Below are positions 9,216-17,863 of a stretch of 64,000 nucleotides of DNA, piece after piece. The stretch comes from Heyndrickxia coagulans 36D1. GTDB taxonomy: Bacteria > Bacillota > Bacilli > Bacillales > Bacillaceae_C. Under the pieces are notes generated by a model. The model did not search any database and was not told the origin of the DNA. It saw only the letters and a program-made list of their open reading frames with translations. The stretch is taken from assembly GCF_000169195.2 (NCBI RefSeq), contig NC_016023.1:434001-498000 (forward strand), given 5' to 3'. The position numbers and the translations under genes were made by a program. Every line of letters begins with the position of its first letter. Positions within the stretch are counted from its first letter, which is position 1.

Positions 9216-9469
9216 TCCAGTTGCTGTTTTATTTTTTCCACTTCTGTCTGGCTCAGGCCGGTTTTTTCTACAATTAATTGAAGCTCCGTACCTGCCAGCA
9301 ACATTTTGATGGCAATTGGAATCGTTTGTAACAATTCTTTTCTTTCTTCTTCCCTTCCTTCTTCTCTTCCCTTCTCTACTCCTATTTCAATTCCTTTCTT
9401 ATACCCGCGATCAAAGTAAGAATTCGGCAGCTTTAATACTTGCTCTGCTTCGTCATAACTCGGGTTCAA
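9194..9469 (-). CDS. Stand-alone Rpn C-terminal tail protein
   Basis: The 91-residue product begins with a near copy of the tail of the upstream nuclease (DEAEQVLKLPNSYFDRGYKKG), continues with a charged helical stretch of GREEGREEERKE type, and ends with a helix-turn-helix-like TGLSQTEVEKIKQQL. It has no nuclease domain. The TTG start overlaps the upstream TGA as TTGA and is preceded by AAGGGG, so translation may be coupled to the nuclease gene. Its C-terminus runs into the frameshifted third tail copy. It is either a remnant of tandem duplication or a functional small tail protein; separately expressed tail domains act as antitoxins for some enterobacterial Rpn proteins. Confidence 0.6.
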   Translation of the reverse strand: MNPSYDEAEQVLKLPNSYFDRGYKKGIEIGVEKGREEGREEERKELLQTIPIAIKMLLAGTELQLIVEKTGLSQTEVEKIKQQLETKQDKY

Positions 9470-10392
9470 GGCTTTTCCCCTTCTATCTGCCTTTTGATTT
9501 TCATGATCTCATCTTCACTCAAGCCGGATGCTTGGGCAATGACCTTCACATCCACTTGATTTTTCAACAAGTTAACAATAAATCTTCTTAACCTTTCTTC
9601 CCCTTCTTCCCTTCCTTCTTCTCTGCCTTCCTCTTTCCCCTTCTTATACCCGCGGTCAAAATAGGAATTCGGCAGCTTCAATACTTGCTCCGCTTCGTCC
9701 GGATCCAGCATTTTAATGTTTTCCATTACTTCCGCCTCCTCTTTTTCGTTCAATTTTAAATAATAATCAAAGAAACCATATAGCAGCCTCATTTTTGCAG
9801 GGTCAAGCTCCATCCGGGCCAGCATCCGCAGAAACTCCAGTTTGACCTGCACCCGTTCTTTTTCTGTATACCCCATTTTGCTTAATAATGCTGCGGCAAC
9901 TGGGTTGTTGCTCCGGATATAATTTCTCCAATTTTGTTTCATCAGATGAATGGATAAATAGTGAAAACGAAGAATTTCAATGTTGTGGAACGCAAAGATG
10001 TATGTATCAGGGGTTTCTGTTTTCTCCTCGTAACTAAAAACGGCAATCGGCAATACCGGTTTCCGGTGCCGGAGATTGATCATCATGTAATAACGAAACA
10101 TGCGTTCAGGAAAAGGCTTCTCGTAATACGACTGCGGCTCTACATGGATGAGAATCACGGTATCTTTGCCTTTTACCTTCGTTTCGGCAAAGATGTCAAC
10201 CCGTTTTTGCTCACCGCCTGGAAAGTCCGTAAACTGTTCCTGCGACAAAAACCGCACCCGGCGGTAGTCGAGATCCGCTGCCACATCCGGGAAAAACGCC
10301 TCCATAAACTCCTGAAAAAAGTTTTGGATCAGCTCCTTAAAAAAACGATCATGCACGTGATAACCGGCATGTTTTTCCATTACAAGTTCCAA
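9466..10392 (-). CDS. Rpn-family PD-(D/E)XK nuclease (putative transposase/defence nuclease)
   Basis: A 308-residue protein of the Rpn/PDDEXK_2 family. The N-terminal half shows the nuclease core: DRFFKELIQNFF, then VDIFAETK and ILIHVEPQS with acidic and ExQ residues as expected for PD-(D/E)XK enzymes. The C-terminal part (about 215-308) has the tail DEAEQVLKLPNSYFDRG, an EEGREEGREEG stretch and a helix-turn-helix-like GLSEDEIMKIKRQI. The TTG at 10392 is chosen because AAAAGGGG lies 8 bases before it. An upstream in-frame ATG at 10413 would sit almost on the predicted transcription start. E. coli Rpn proteins act as DNA endonucleases in RecA-independent recombination and phage defence; the role here is inferred. 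Confidence 0.82.
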   Translation of the reverse strand: MELVMEKHAGYHVHDRFFKELIQNFFQEFMEAFFPDVAADLDYRRVRFLSQEQFTDFPGGEQKRVDIFAETKVKGKDTVILIHVEPQSYYEKPFPERMFRYYMMINLRHRKPVLPIAVFSYEEKTETPDTYIFAFHNIEILRFHYLSIHLMKQNWRNYIRSNNPVAAALLSKMGYTEKERVQVKLEFLRMLARMELDPAKMRLLYGFFDYYLKLNEKEEAEVMENIKMLDPDEAEQVLKLPNSYFDRGYKKGKEEGREEGREEGEERLRRFIVNLLKNQVDVKVIAQASGLSEDEIMKIKRQIEGEKP

Positions 10393-10424
10393 TGGCAACA
10401 CCCCTTTTCTCATTTTTCAGTTTT

Positions 10425-10453
10425 ATTATAAAGGACAAACGTTCGTTTTTCAA
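10425..10453 (-). promoter_or_regulatory. SigA-type promoter of the Rpn gene
   Basis: TTGAAA (10448-10453), a 17-bp spacer and a perfect TATAAT (10425-10430) on the minus strand. The start of transcription would fall near 10418, leaving room for the AAAAGGGG site and the TTG start at 10392. Confidence 0.65.
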
Positions 10454-10669
10454 GTGGATTTTGCAAATTTGGTCCGGCATTCTCCTTTTGCATATTTCTT
10501 ATCAATTTATCGTAACCAATAAAGCCCTCCATGATTTATACAAAAACTGTTCAAAACCTGAATATATGGCACTATGAAGGAAATGTCGCAGGTGGCGCAA
10601 TGAATGAGATTTGTGGTGCAAAATTCATTCAATTTTCGCCTTATTTTTCCGTATCAGAGAAAAAGAAAA
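10454..10669. other. Intergenic stretch between the Rpn gene and the tRNA terminator
   Basis: No coding region is supported. The only short frame (10531-10848) would run through the tRNA gene and is discarded. Confidence 0.4.
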
Positions 10670-10689
10670 ACGACTGCAAATGCAGTCGT
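10670..10689 (-). terminator. Rho-independent terminator of tRNA-Arg
   Basis: Perfect 9-bp arms (ACGACTGCA / TGCAGTCGT) with a two-base loop. On the minus strand it is followed by a T-rich tract, about 48 bases after the tRNA 3' end. Confidence 0.85.
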
Positions 10690-10736
10690 ATCAAGGGTTT
10701 AAAAAATTTTAAGCTAATTGTTCAGTTTTTAGAAAA

Positions 10737-10808
10737 CGCCCTCGGCAGGAATCGAACCCACATTTTGAGAACCGGAATCTCACGTGCTATCCTTTGCACC
10801 ACGAGGGC
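10737..10808 (-). tRNA. tRNA-Arg (anticodon CCG)
   Basis: The minus strand folds into a full cloverleaf: acceptor GCCCTCG/CGAGGGC (7 bp), D stem GTGC/GCAC, anticodon stem TGAGA/TCTCA around the loop TTCCGGT, and a T arm with loop TTCGATT. The anticodon CCG reads the arginine codon CGG. The discriminator base is G and the CCA end is not encoded. The T stem contains two G-U type pairs. It stands alone, not in a tRNA cluster, and has its own terminator. Confidence 0.93.
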
Positions 10809-10930
10809 AATAAGTGATTCAACAATAATAGATTATAAAGGACAATGAACAAAAAAGCAAGCCCCTTTTTGGTTTTATTTTATCGGAATTTGGTTATGAT
10901 GGGTATTGTAGTTCAGGTGAAGGCAATTCT

Positions 10931-10960
10931 TTTGACCTTCATTGACCAATATTGTATGAT
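10931..10960 (+). promoter_or_regulatory. clpP promoter with overlapping CtsR operator
   Basis: TTGACC (10932-10937), a 17-bp spacer and TATGAT (10955-10960) form a SigA-type promoter. TTTGACC-TTC-ATTGACC at 10931-10947 is the reverse-strand form of the CtsR heptad repeat (GGTCAAA-NNN-GGTCAAA, one mismatch) and covers the -35 element, so CtsR would block RNA polymerase until heat or protein stress releases it. Established in B. subtilis clpP; inferred here from sequence. Confidence 0.82.
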
Positions 10961-11049
10961 CAGTACATAAGGATGGAGAATAATTCCTTTAACATCCATG
11001 ATATAGCATATGATGGACCATTCCGAAGAGAAGAAGGAGGATACTCAAT

Positions 11050-11640
11050 ATGAATTTAATTCCCACAGTAATTGAACAAACAAACCGCGGGGAACGCGCA
11101 TACGACATTTATTCCCGCCTGTTAAAAGACCGGATTATTATGCTTGGCAGCGCGATTGACGACAATGTTTCCAACTCGATTGTTTCCCAGCTTTTGTTCC
11201 TGGAAGCGGAAAACCCTGAAAAAGATATTTATCTTTATATTAACAGTCCTGGCGGGAGTGTCACTGCGGGCCTTGCCATTTATGACACCATGCAGATCAT
11301 CAAACCGGACGTGCAAACGATTTGCGTCGGGATGGCTGCATCAATGGGCTCCGTGCTGTTGACCGCCGGCACGAAAGGGAAACGTTATGCCCTGCCGAAC
11401 AGCGAAGTGATGATTCACCAACCATTAGGCGGCGCCCAAGGCCAGGCAACAGAAATTGAAATCGCGGCAAAACATATTTTGTATACGCGCGCGAAATTAA
11501 ACAAAATTTTGTCCGACCATACCGGCCAGCCGATTGAAGTGATCGAAAGGGATACAGACCGCGATAACTTCATGAGCGCGGAAAAAGCAAAAGAATATGG
11601 TTTGATTGACCATATTATGACAAAAAAAGAATTGAAATAA
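11050..11640 (+). CDS. clpP: ATP-dependent Clp protease proteolytic subunit
   Basis: This 196-residue serine peptidase is full length. The catalytic triad is visible: Ser98 in GMAASMGS, His123 in MIHQPLGG and Asp172 in ERDTDRDNF. It forms the double-heptamer chamber that degrades substrates unfolded by ClpC, ClpE or ClpX in the cytoplasm, with roles in stress survival, competence and sporulation. The start follows GAAGGAGG. The promoter carries a CtsR box and a hairpin follows the stop, so it is a single-gene transcript, as in B. subtilis. Confidence 0.97.
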   Translation: MNLIPTVIEQTNRGERAYDIYSRLLKDRIIMLGSAIDDNVSNSIVSQLLFLEAENPEKDIYLYINSPGGSVTAGLAIYDTMQIIKPDVQTICVGMAASMGSVLLTAGTKGKRYALPNSEVMIHQPLGGAQGQATEIEIAAKHILYTRAKLNKILSDHTGQPIEVIERDTDRDNFMSAEKAKEYGLIDHIMTKKELK

Positions 11641-11648
11641 AATTGAAC

Positions 11649-11674
11649 AAGGCCGTCCGCAAGCGGGCGGCCTT
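11649..11674 (+). terminator. Terminator hairpin after clpP
   Basis: AAGGCCGTCCGC and GCGGGCGGCCTT form a 12-bp stem with one G-U pair and a two-base loop, 8 bases after the stop. The following tract (TTGTACTGTG) is only weakly T-rich. Confidence 0.65.
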
Positions 11675-11721
11675 GTACTGTGTTTGAAACCTGCAGGCTG
11701 ATTCCGGCGCATGCGCTTACA

Positions 11722-11991
11722 TTAGGACGGAAGTTTTTCTTTTCCTTCAATATAGTTTGCCAAATGTTCAAATGCTTCTTCTTCATCACTCCCGTCCACG
11801 CTCAGCGTAACAGTTTCTCCATGGCCTGCGGCAAGGGTCATCAGCCCCATAATGCTTTTTGCATTCACCTTTCTTCCTTCTTTTTCAAGAAAAATTTCCG
11901 ATGAAAAGCGGGTGGCTTCCTGGACAAATTGGGCTGCAGGACGCGCTTGCAAACCGGATTTTAATTTCACTTCCAATTGTTTTTCGATCAC
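11722..11991 (-). CDS. crh: HPr-like catabolite repression protein Crh
   Basis: The 89-residue HPr paralogue has Gln15 (KSGLQARPA) in place of the phosphotransfer histidine but keeps Ser46 (NAKSIMGL), the diagnostic combination for Crh. It therefore cannot carry PTS phosphate but can be phosphorylated by HprK (encoded in this window) and act as a CcpA corepressor. Translation starts at GTG after AAAGGAGAGG. It follows whiA, as in B. subtilis, but with a structured 200-base leader and a possible promoter of its own. Confidence 0.95.
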   Translation of the reverse strand: MIEKQLEVKLKSGLQARPAAQFVQEATRFSSEIFLEKEGRKVNAKSIMGLMTLAAGHGETVTLSVDGSDEEEAFEHLANYIEGKEKLPS

Positions 11992-12190
11992 GATAACCCT
12001 CTCCTTTCAAGTAGCAGGATAGGGGCGCTGCCAATACGCCCCCCATCTTTGTACTTTTTAAACCTATTCATCTTAGATAAGTTGAATTTTAACATAACTA
12101 CTTCTTTACATGTTATGAGAAGCCATGTCTTATCCTGCTCGTAATTTGCGCGAAAAACTAAAGCTTATAATATATAGATGTTGGTACCCA
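11992..12190 (-). other. Structured leader of crh with a candidate promoter
   Basis: On the minus strand TTCATA (12192-12197, in the end of whiA), a 17-bp spacer and TATATT (12169-12174) form a possible promoter. The transcript would contain AGCAGGATA (12131-12139) pairing with TATCCTGCT (12013-12021). This closing helix would enclose a CATAAC/GTTATG hairpin and a GGGGCG/CGCCCC hairpin and end just before the crh ribosome binding site. Function is unproven. Confidence 0.4.
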
Positions 12191-13144
12191 TTATGAATTT
12201 TTATTGACAGGCCCGTTTGCCCGCAGTTTCTCGGCAATTTCATCGATTTTGCGGAGCCGGTGATTGATGCCGGATTTGCTAATATGCCCGCCGGACACCA
12301 TTTCGCCGAGTTCCTTCAAAGTCACATCCTGGTGGTTCACGCGCAATACTGCAATCTCGCGCAGTTTCTCCGGCAGTGCATCAAGGCCGACCGTTTCTTC
12401 AATATAGCGAATGTTTTCCACTTGACGGAGGGCGGCTCCGATCGTTTTATTCAAATTGGCCGTTTCGCAATTGACGAGCCGGTTGACGGAATTGCGCATA
12501 TCCCGAACAATCCGGACATCTTCAAACCGGAGCAGGGCATGATGGGCACCGATAATATTGAGAAACTCCGTAATCTTTTCCGCTTCTTTTAAATACGTAA
12601 TATAGCCCTTTTTTCTTTCAAGCGTCTTGCTGTTTAAATGAAACCCGTTCATCAGGCGGCATAGCGCATCGTTGTGCTCTTTGTATTGGGAGGAAATTTC
12701 CAGATGATAAGAGGAAGTTTCCGGATTGTTAACGGATCCGCCCGCCAGAAAAGCCCCACGCAAATAGGAACGTTTGCAGCACTTTTTCTTCAGCAGTTCC
12801 GGGGAAATGTTCCGGGTAAAGGTAAAATGTTCACCGAGAATATGCAAATCTTCCAATATTTCTTTTGCCCGGGCCTTTAGCCTGACAATGTAGACATTGT
12901 TTTTTTTCAGGCGCATTTTTTTCCTGACTAATAATTCCACCGGGACGTCATATAATCTTTTTACAAGGACGTAAATTCGCCTAGCAATGGCGGCATTTTC
13001 CGTCTGCACATTGACAACCAGCACCTTGTTGGAAAAAGATAAAGATCCGTTCATCCGGATCAGTGCCGATAATTCGGATCTCACGCAGCAATCTTTTACT
13101 GCTAAATTGGTCAGCTCTTTTTTGATCTCTGATGCAAATGACAT
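12191..13144 (-). CDS. whiA: DNA-binding protein WhiA
   Basis: This 317-residue protein has the N-terminal LAGLIDADG-like fold ([33 protein letters not shown]) without nuclease residues and a C-terminal helix-turn-helix ([21 protein letters not shown] region). In Firmicutes WhiA (YvcL) influences cell division and chromosome segregation; in Streptomyces it is a sporulation transcription factor. The ATG follows GGAGG. It sits between yvcK and crh in the conserved operon. Length matches the B. subtilis protein. Confidence 0.95.
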   Translation of the reverse strand: MSFASEIKKELTNLAVKDCCVRSELSALIRMNGSLSFSNKVLVVNVQTENAAIARRIYVLVKRLYDVPVELLVRKKMRLKKNNVYIVRLKARAKEILEDLHILGEHFTFTRNISPELLKKKCCKRSYLRGAFLAGGSVNNPETSSYHLEISSQYKEHNDALCRLMNGFHLNSKTLERKKGYITYLKEAEKITEFLNIIGAHHALLRFEDVRIVRDMRNSVNRLVNCETANLNKTIGAALRQVENIRYIEETVGLDALPEKLREIAVLRVNHQDVTLKELGEMVSGGHISKSGINHRLRKIDEIAEKLRANGPVNKNS

Positions 13145-13224
13145 CCTCCAGGCCCCTCCCTTGGCAAAATTTAGAGCTATGCGAAAAAATGCACATGAAA
13201 AGGGGATGTTCCACCTTTATCCTT

Positions 13225-14205
13225 TCACCGGGCACTGGAGCGTGAAAGCCATTGCTGCTTTTTCAAAATATCATAAAGGATTTCGGCAACTTTTTCCGTA
13301 TCGTGGCGGATGACCCCGCCTTTATACGTTAAAATATTTCCCGAAACCACCTCCAGGCCGAGCCCCATTAAACGCTTCACGTCGTATACAACAGGCTGTG
13401 CCAACTCCTTGCGATACCGGTGCATAATCGGTTCCGGCACATCTTCATCATTAACGAGGATCGTATCAATACAGGCACTACCCATATGGTTGAAAATCGC
13501 CTGCACATGATCCGCGGCAGTATAATGATTCGTCTCGCCCGCCTGCGTCATCAAATTGCATACATACACTTTTTTCGCATTTGCCTGGCATACTGCTTCT
13601 CCAAGACCTGGCACCATTAAATTCGGCAAAATACTTGTATAAAGGCTGCCTGGGCCGATCACGATCAAGTCAGCTTCCTGAATGGCCGTTAATGTTTCCG
13701 GAAGCGGCTGAATGACTTCTGGGGTCAAAAACACCCTTTTGATTTTTTTGCCGGCACACGGAATTTTGGATTCTCCGGAAACGATCGATCCGTCTTCCAT
13801 TTCGGCGTGCAACACGACACTTTGGTTGGCGGATGGTAAAACCTGCCCCCGTACATTCAGGACTTTGCTCAGTTCCTTTACGGCGTGCACAAAATCTCCA
13901 GTTATCGAAGTGAGCGCCGCAATAATCAGATTGCCAAGCGAATGCCCGGAAAGTTCATCGCCGGTTTCAAAGCGGTGCTGGAACATTTTTTCAAGCAGCG
14001 GCTCCACATCGGATAAAGCCGCAAGCACATTGCGGATGTCCCCCGGTGAAGGAATGTCCATTTCATTGCGGATTCTTCCGGAACTCCCGCCGTCATCTGC
14101 AACAGTTACAATGGCACTGATCTCAACCGGGTATTTTTTCAGCCCCCGCAAAAGCACGGGAAGCCCCGTCCCGCCTCCGATCAGTACAATTTTCGGATGC
14201 CTCAT
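13225..14205 (-). CDS. yvcK: Gluconeogenesis factor YvcK/GlmR
   Basis: The 326-residue protein opens with [20 protein letters not shown], the phosphate-binding loop of the CofD/YvcK fold, and keeps [13 protein letters not shown] and [14 protein letters not shown]. subtilis YvcK (GlmR) binds UDP-GlcNAc, is needed for growth and cell shape on gluconeogenic carbon, and steers carbon into peptidoglycan precursors. It overlaps rapZ by 4 bases (ATGA), so the two are coupled. The gap to whiA is about 80 bases. Confidence 0.94.
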   Translation of the reverse strand: MRHPKIVLIGGGTGLPVLLRGLKKYPVEISAIVTVADDGGSSGRIRNEMDIPSPGDIRNVLAALSDVEPLLEKMFQHRFETGDELSGHSLGNLIIAALTSITGDFVHAVKELSKVLNVRGQVLPSANQSVVLHAEMEDGSIVSGESKIPCAGKKIKRVFLTPEVIQPLPETLTAIQEADLIVIGPGSLYTSILPNLMVPGLGEAVCQANAKKVYVCNLMTQAGETNHYTAADHVQAIFNHMGSACIDTILVNDEDVPEPIMHRYRKELAQPVVYDVKRLMGLGLEVVSGNILTYKGGVIRHDTEKVAEILYDILKKQQWLSRSSAR

Positions 14206-15092
14206 GGCTTACGCTCCTCTTTTCTTTTAATATCACGGTGAGAAATCGTTGTATGATAGTCTTTTTCAAAAAAATGGCCGATATACTCGGCAAGCGCTAC
14301 GGAACGGTGCTGTCCGCCCGTGCACCCGATGCCGATCACCAGCTGGCTTTTCCCTTCCCGTTTGTAATGCGGGAGCATAAAAGCAAGCAAATCGGTCAGC
14401 TTTTCAAGAAATTTTTGCGTTTCATTCCATTTTAAAACGTAAGTGTATACCTCTTCGTCCAGTCCGGTTTTCGGGCGCATATGTTCAATATAGAATGGAT
14501 TCGGCAAAAACCGGACATCAAAAACAAGATCACAGTCAATCGGAATACCATTTTTGAAGCCGAACGACAGGACATTAACCGTGAAAAACGACTGCTTATT
14601 CGCCGAAAACTCCATCACTATTTTTTCGCGAAGTTCGCGCGGTTTTAAATTGGATGTGTTAAGAATAAGCTGTGCGCGCCCTTTCAGCTCCTCAAGGATT
14701 TTTCTTTCCTGCTGTATCCCTTCCAGCGGCGTCCCATCCGGCGAAAGCGGGTGTGAACGGCGCGTTTCTTTATACCTGCGTACGAGCACAGAATCATCCG
14801 CATCTAAAAATAAAATGGTGGGCGTAACCCACGAAGACTTGTCAAGTTCATCCAGCGCCCGGAACAAGTCATCAAAGAATTCACGGCCGCGCAAATCCAT
14901 TACAAGCGCGACTTTATTCATTTTATTACTGGCATCTTTCATCAGTTCCAGAAATTTTGGCAAAAGCGTCGGCGGCAAATTATCGACACAGAAAAACCCG
15001 AGATCCTCCAGGCTTTGGATCGCAACTGTTTTTCCGGCCCCACTCATGCCGGTAATGATGACAAACTGCATTTGATTTCCTTCTAAACCCAT
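14202..15092 (-). CDS. rapZ: RNase adapter / nucleotide-binding protein RapZ (YvcJ)
   Basis: The start at 15092 ([11 protein letters not shown]) is chosen because GGGGG lies 7 bases before it and the length (296 residues) matches B. subtilis YvcJ. Features are Walker A GMSGAGKT, Walker B-like [12 protein letters not shown], the [10 protein letters not shown] segment and the C-terminal [14 protein letters not shown]. YvcJ is a GTP/ATP-hydrolysing protein linked to competence; the E. coli orthologue RapZ guides decay of the GlmZ small RNA and so controls GlmS. Next to yvcK, which also acts on amino-sugar synthesis, the context is coherent. It overlaps yvcK by 4 bases. Confidence 0.94.
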   Translation of the reverse strand: MGLEGNQMQFVIITGMSGAGKTVAIQSLEDLGFFCVDNLPPTLLPKFLELMKDASNKMNKVALVMDLRGREFFDDLFRALDELDKSSWVTPTILFLDADDSVLVRRYKETRRSHPLSPDGTPLEGIQQERKILEELKGRAQLILNTSNLKPRELREKIVMEFSANKQSFFTVNVLSFGFKNGIPIDCDLVFDVRFLPNPFYIEHMRPKTGLDEEVYTYVLKWNETQKFLEKLTDLLAFMLPHYKREGKSQLVIGIGCTGGQHRSVALAEYIGHFFEKDYHTTISHRDIKRKEERKP

Positions 15093-15128
15093 TCTTTTTC
15101 CCCCTGACGGAAAATTTAGCATGGCGTT

Positions 15129-15587
15129 TCAGCTTGGATCGAGCCTGTATGAAAGCAATTCAAAGTCGGGCGTGTACGTAAACTGGCCGTAGATGATGCC
15201 GCTTCCGTGAACCATATATTCCAAGATATGGGTATCCCCCGCCGCCATCGGCAAGTTCTTCATTTCATCAATGGCATGCCACTGCAAAATTCCTTCAGCA
15301 GATTGCTCGAAGTTTTTGCCGTCGCCGTCTGTGGCAACAAACGTAAACATCATCCATTCAGACACGGGTTTATCCCCGTCTTTGATGACAATGGTGAAAA
15401 CGCCTTTTAAATCAGGATGTTTTAAATAGATGCCCGTTTCTTCACGGTATTCACGAATGACAGCTTCACGGACCGTTTCTCCTTGCTCCATTTTCCCACC
15501 GGGTGCAACCCACCAGTTGCGCCGCGGCTTTTGCAGCAATAAAACCTGTCCGTCTTTGATGAATACACAATTTGTTATTCTTTGCAA
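15129..15587 (-). CDS. yvcI: Nudix hydrolase YvcI
   Basis: The Nudix box is intact: GGKMEQGETVREAVIREYREETGI fits G-x5-E-x7-REUXEEXGU, where the acidic residues bind Mg. The preferred start is the TTG at 15587, giving 152 residues beginning LQRITNCVF, because GAGGTGA lies 5 bases upstream and the result aligns with the B. subtilis start. A longer frame reaches 15626. The substrate is unknown; the family cleaves nucleoside diphosphates linked to another moiety. It is the first gene of the yvcI-rapZ-yvcK-whiA-crh operon. Confidence 0.88.
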   Translation of the reverse strand: MQRITNCVFIKDGQVLLLQKPRRNWWVAPGGKMEQGETVREAVIREYREETGIYLKHPDLKGVFTIVIKDGDKPVSEWMMFTFVATDGDGKNFEQSAEGILQWHAIDEMKNLPMAAGDTHILEYMVHGSGIIYGQFTYTPDFELLSYRLDPS

Positions 15588-15928
15588 AGGAGTCACCTCA
15601 TATCTGAACCGGAATGATGCGGACAAATCCGCATCTATTCAACCGATGGATAAACCTTTCCCGTGCGTAAAACCATGTACCTTTTTATTATACTATTAAT
15701 GAAATGGTTGAACAATGAATGCACCTGCCCCGCAGTTCTGAAGAGTAAATTCATCAATTTTTAGATGTTTTATGATAAAATGACTTATCCACATTTAGAA
15801 AATTTTTCCATCTATTTTTTCTGCTTTCAAAGTCAAAAAGAGCCGAATTTGCAAATTTCTTTTTTAAAATTGTGGATAACTTCAAAAAAACCTTTTTTTA
15901 CATCACATCCTTTGCTATAATATAACCA
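15588..15928. other. Promoter region of the yvcI operon and AT-rich spacer
   Basis: The right half (15720-15928) is AT-rich and contains no supported gene. It separates the operon promoter from the 3' end of the transposase gene and may include the left end of the insertion sequence, whose boundary could not be fixed. Confidence 0.4.
15687..15715 (-). promoter_or_regulatory. SigA-type promoter of the yvcI-crh operon
   Basis: Minus strand TTGTTC (15710-15715), 17-bp spacer and perfect TATAAT (15687-15692), about 100 bases before the yvcI start. Confidence 0.55.
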
Positions 15929-17239
15929 TTAAGTAAACCTTACTTGTATTGGCTTACTTAAATGGGTGAAATCCTCGTCTGTTAAAATGCGTGTCCGAAA
16001 CGATTCCAACAGATTTGAGGATTTTTCTTTTGCCGTTTTTTTGAGTGCTTTTAAGATTGACGAACCTTTTTCAAACAGCTGTCTAATAATATCTGTTATT
16101 TGAACTAATAAATAATGATTTTTCATGGCTGTGTAGTTTTGGCTATTGGCATGTTCTATATTGTAACGATTATTTTTTTGTTCGTTAAATCCTTGATTTT
16201 CAATCTTCCAGCGGCTTCTTCCTGCAGCGATGAGTCGTTCCACGTTCTTTTTCGTGATTTTAATATCCGTTATAAATACATACTCTTTCGATTTCCCATC
16301 CTCTGTTTTCATTGTGGCCTCCATCAGATTGACCGTTCTGTCTTTGTAGGCAATATCATTCACCCAAACTAATGAATTCTGATCCTTACTTTGTTCCAGC
16401 TCTTTTATTGCCTTAAACTCCGTCGAGATACTTTTAATTCTCCCTTCCTTAAATCTGCATATATATTTCCATTTGTGCGCCCTGCACAGATTAAATACCG
16501 TTTCACATGCATAGAGACTATCTCCCAAGATACAAATCGGTAGTCTTTTAAATATTTTTTTTATTTTCTTTGCCAGCCTGTCGAAGGCTTTTAATTCACA
16601 ATCTTGCTTAGAAACATTTTCTGATTCATTTTCGATAAATTCGGAGGCAATACTGAAGACCATATCCCCCACGACAAGCTTGGCTTCAAGTACATGGTGC
16701 ATATAAAGTACGTTCGTTTCTCCTGTTTCTTTATTTGTATATGCCCGTCTCAGGCAGTGTTTACAATGTTTCTCATGAAAGGTGTGTAATCCAGTTCCAT
16801 CAATGATGACACCCCAGTACTTTCCTTCAATTCGATAAGACTCGAGAGACCTTTTTTTCAATAATTCTTTAATCATATACGTTCTAATTTTTTCTAATTC
16901 ATTTACATCTAAGCCAGATAAAAAGTCGTTAATTGTATCATAATGTGGAAGTTCTTCAAGAGAATCTAAGCCTAACACCTTCCCTACATTTTTAATACAT
17001 TCTTCTTTATTAAAACGCTCACTCATGTTTCTCATGGATTTTAGGCCGGTCATATTTTTCAACATCATCGTAAATAAAAGGACCTCTGGACCATAAGTGA
17101 TATAGCTTTGATGTCGGTGGTCTGCTACCTTTTTTAGGTTATTCATCAGGTCTTTGAAAAAATGCTTCTGAATTTTAAGGAACTCGAAAAAATAATTTGC
17201 TTCTTTTTCACGATTTCTTTTTTCTTTTCTAGTAACCAA
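15929..17239 (-). CDS. DDE transposase of an IS4-like insertion sequence
   Basis: This 436-residue protein has the DDE arrangement of the IS4 superfamily. The first Asp is in GVIIDGTGLHTFH, the second in ICILGDSLYACETV, and the Glu in SRWKIENQGFNEQKN, which resembles the R-(3)-E-K pattern. A CKHC pair follows the first Asp. The frame is intact, so the element may be active. Translation appears to start at TTG (17239) after GAGGGGG. Codon use is AT-richer than the neighbours, as expected for mobile DNA. Clear terminal inverted repeats were not found, so element boundaries are not given. The exact IS group is uncertain. Confidence 0.88.
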   Translation of the reverse strand: MVTRKEKRNREKEANYFFEFLKIQKHFFKDLMNNLKKVADHRHQSYITYGPEVLLFTMMLKNMTGLKSMRNMSERFNKEECIKNVGKVLGLDSLEELPHYDTINDFLSGLDVNELEKIRTYMIKELLKKRSLESYRIEGKYWGVIIDGTGLHTFHEKHCKHCLRRAYTNKETGETNVLYMHHVLEAKLVVGDMVFSIASEFIENESENVSKQDCELKAFDRLAKKIKKIFKRLPICILGDSLYACETVFNLCRAHKWKYICRFKEGRIKSISTEFKAIKELEQSKDQNSLVWVNDIAYKDRTVNLMEATMKTEDGKSKEYVFITDIKITKKNVERLIAAGRSRWKIENQGFNEQKNNRYNIEHANSQNYTAMKNHYLLVQITDIIRQLFEKGSSILKALKKTAKEKSSNLLESFRTRILTDEDFTHLSKPIQVRFT

Positions 17240-17269
17240 AATAAAAACCCCCTCAAAACAGCCAAGTTT

Positions 17270-17358
17270 AATTAGGGCTTGCTGAACGAATCAAATTTTA
17301 GCTTGTATTCGACTTGTCACTAAGCCATGCCAAAATATTCGTCCAGCAAGCTCTAATT
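17270..17358. mobile_element. 89-bp palindromic element with 22-bp inverted ends
   Basis: AATTAGGGCTTGCTGAACGA at 17270 onward and its inverted copy ending at 17358 match at 20 of 22 positions and enclose 45 bp without coding capacity. The same end, AGGGCTTGCTGAACGAAT, recurs inverted at 61741-61758. This is the pattern of a small non-autonomous transposable element (MITE-like). It lies directly beside the transposase start, but whether that enzyme mobilises it is unknown. Confidence 0.6.
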
Positions 17359-17465
17359 ATTTAAATTATTACATATTTAGCCGCATTTTTGGGGGGGAAT
17401 AGTTAAATTATCACGAAAAATTTTTACTCCTCAGAGCTGCCTGCCCCGTTTGTGTCAAGTTTTCC

Positions 17466-17804
17466 CCAATCGTGAAAATCGCATGGGTGAGGACAAGTCC
17501 GTGGCTCCTGAACTTTGATTTGTCTTTCACCGGGCAGATGAAGGACAAATGGCTGGCAGCTGCGCTTTGTTTTGTCTTTCATTATGCCGGTGAAGGACAG
17601 AATACTGGCAGCCATCTTATAAAATGTCTTTCATCGGGGTGATGAAGGACAAATCGATACCCGTCATACCTTGTTTTGTCTTTCATCGCATCGATGAGGG
17701 ACAAATGGCAAGCAGTCGCGCTTTGTTTTGTCTTTCATCAAACCGGTGAAGGACAAATAGGCGCCCGCCACCCTTTAAAATGTCTTTCATCTCCCGTATA
17801 AACG
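17466..17804. repeat. Array of 52-bp palindromic units (array 1)
   Basis: Palindromes of the form TTTGTCTTTCATC-N5-7-GATGAAGGACAAA start at 17518, 17570, 17622, 17674 and 17726, with a left-hand degenerate unit near 17466 and a truncated one at 17778. The spacing is exactly 52 bp each time. Stem bases co-vary (for example CACC with GGTG), while the centre varies freely. No reading frame is conserved. It lies downstream of trxB and upstream of the transposase. The same core recurs in the array at 51.3-52.4 kb. Confidence 0.85.
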
Positions 17805-17863
17805 AGCCAGCGCATTTATCAGCCGGAAAAAGCAGCGCAATATCCGCACCGCAATTTTTGCGC

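Noticed and set aside
15900-17300. Defined IS boundaries with terminal inverted repeats
   Set aside because: Candidate ends near 15915-15940 and 17250-17275 match only loosely (TAAxTAAAC type), so no boundaries are claimed.
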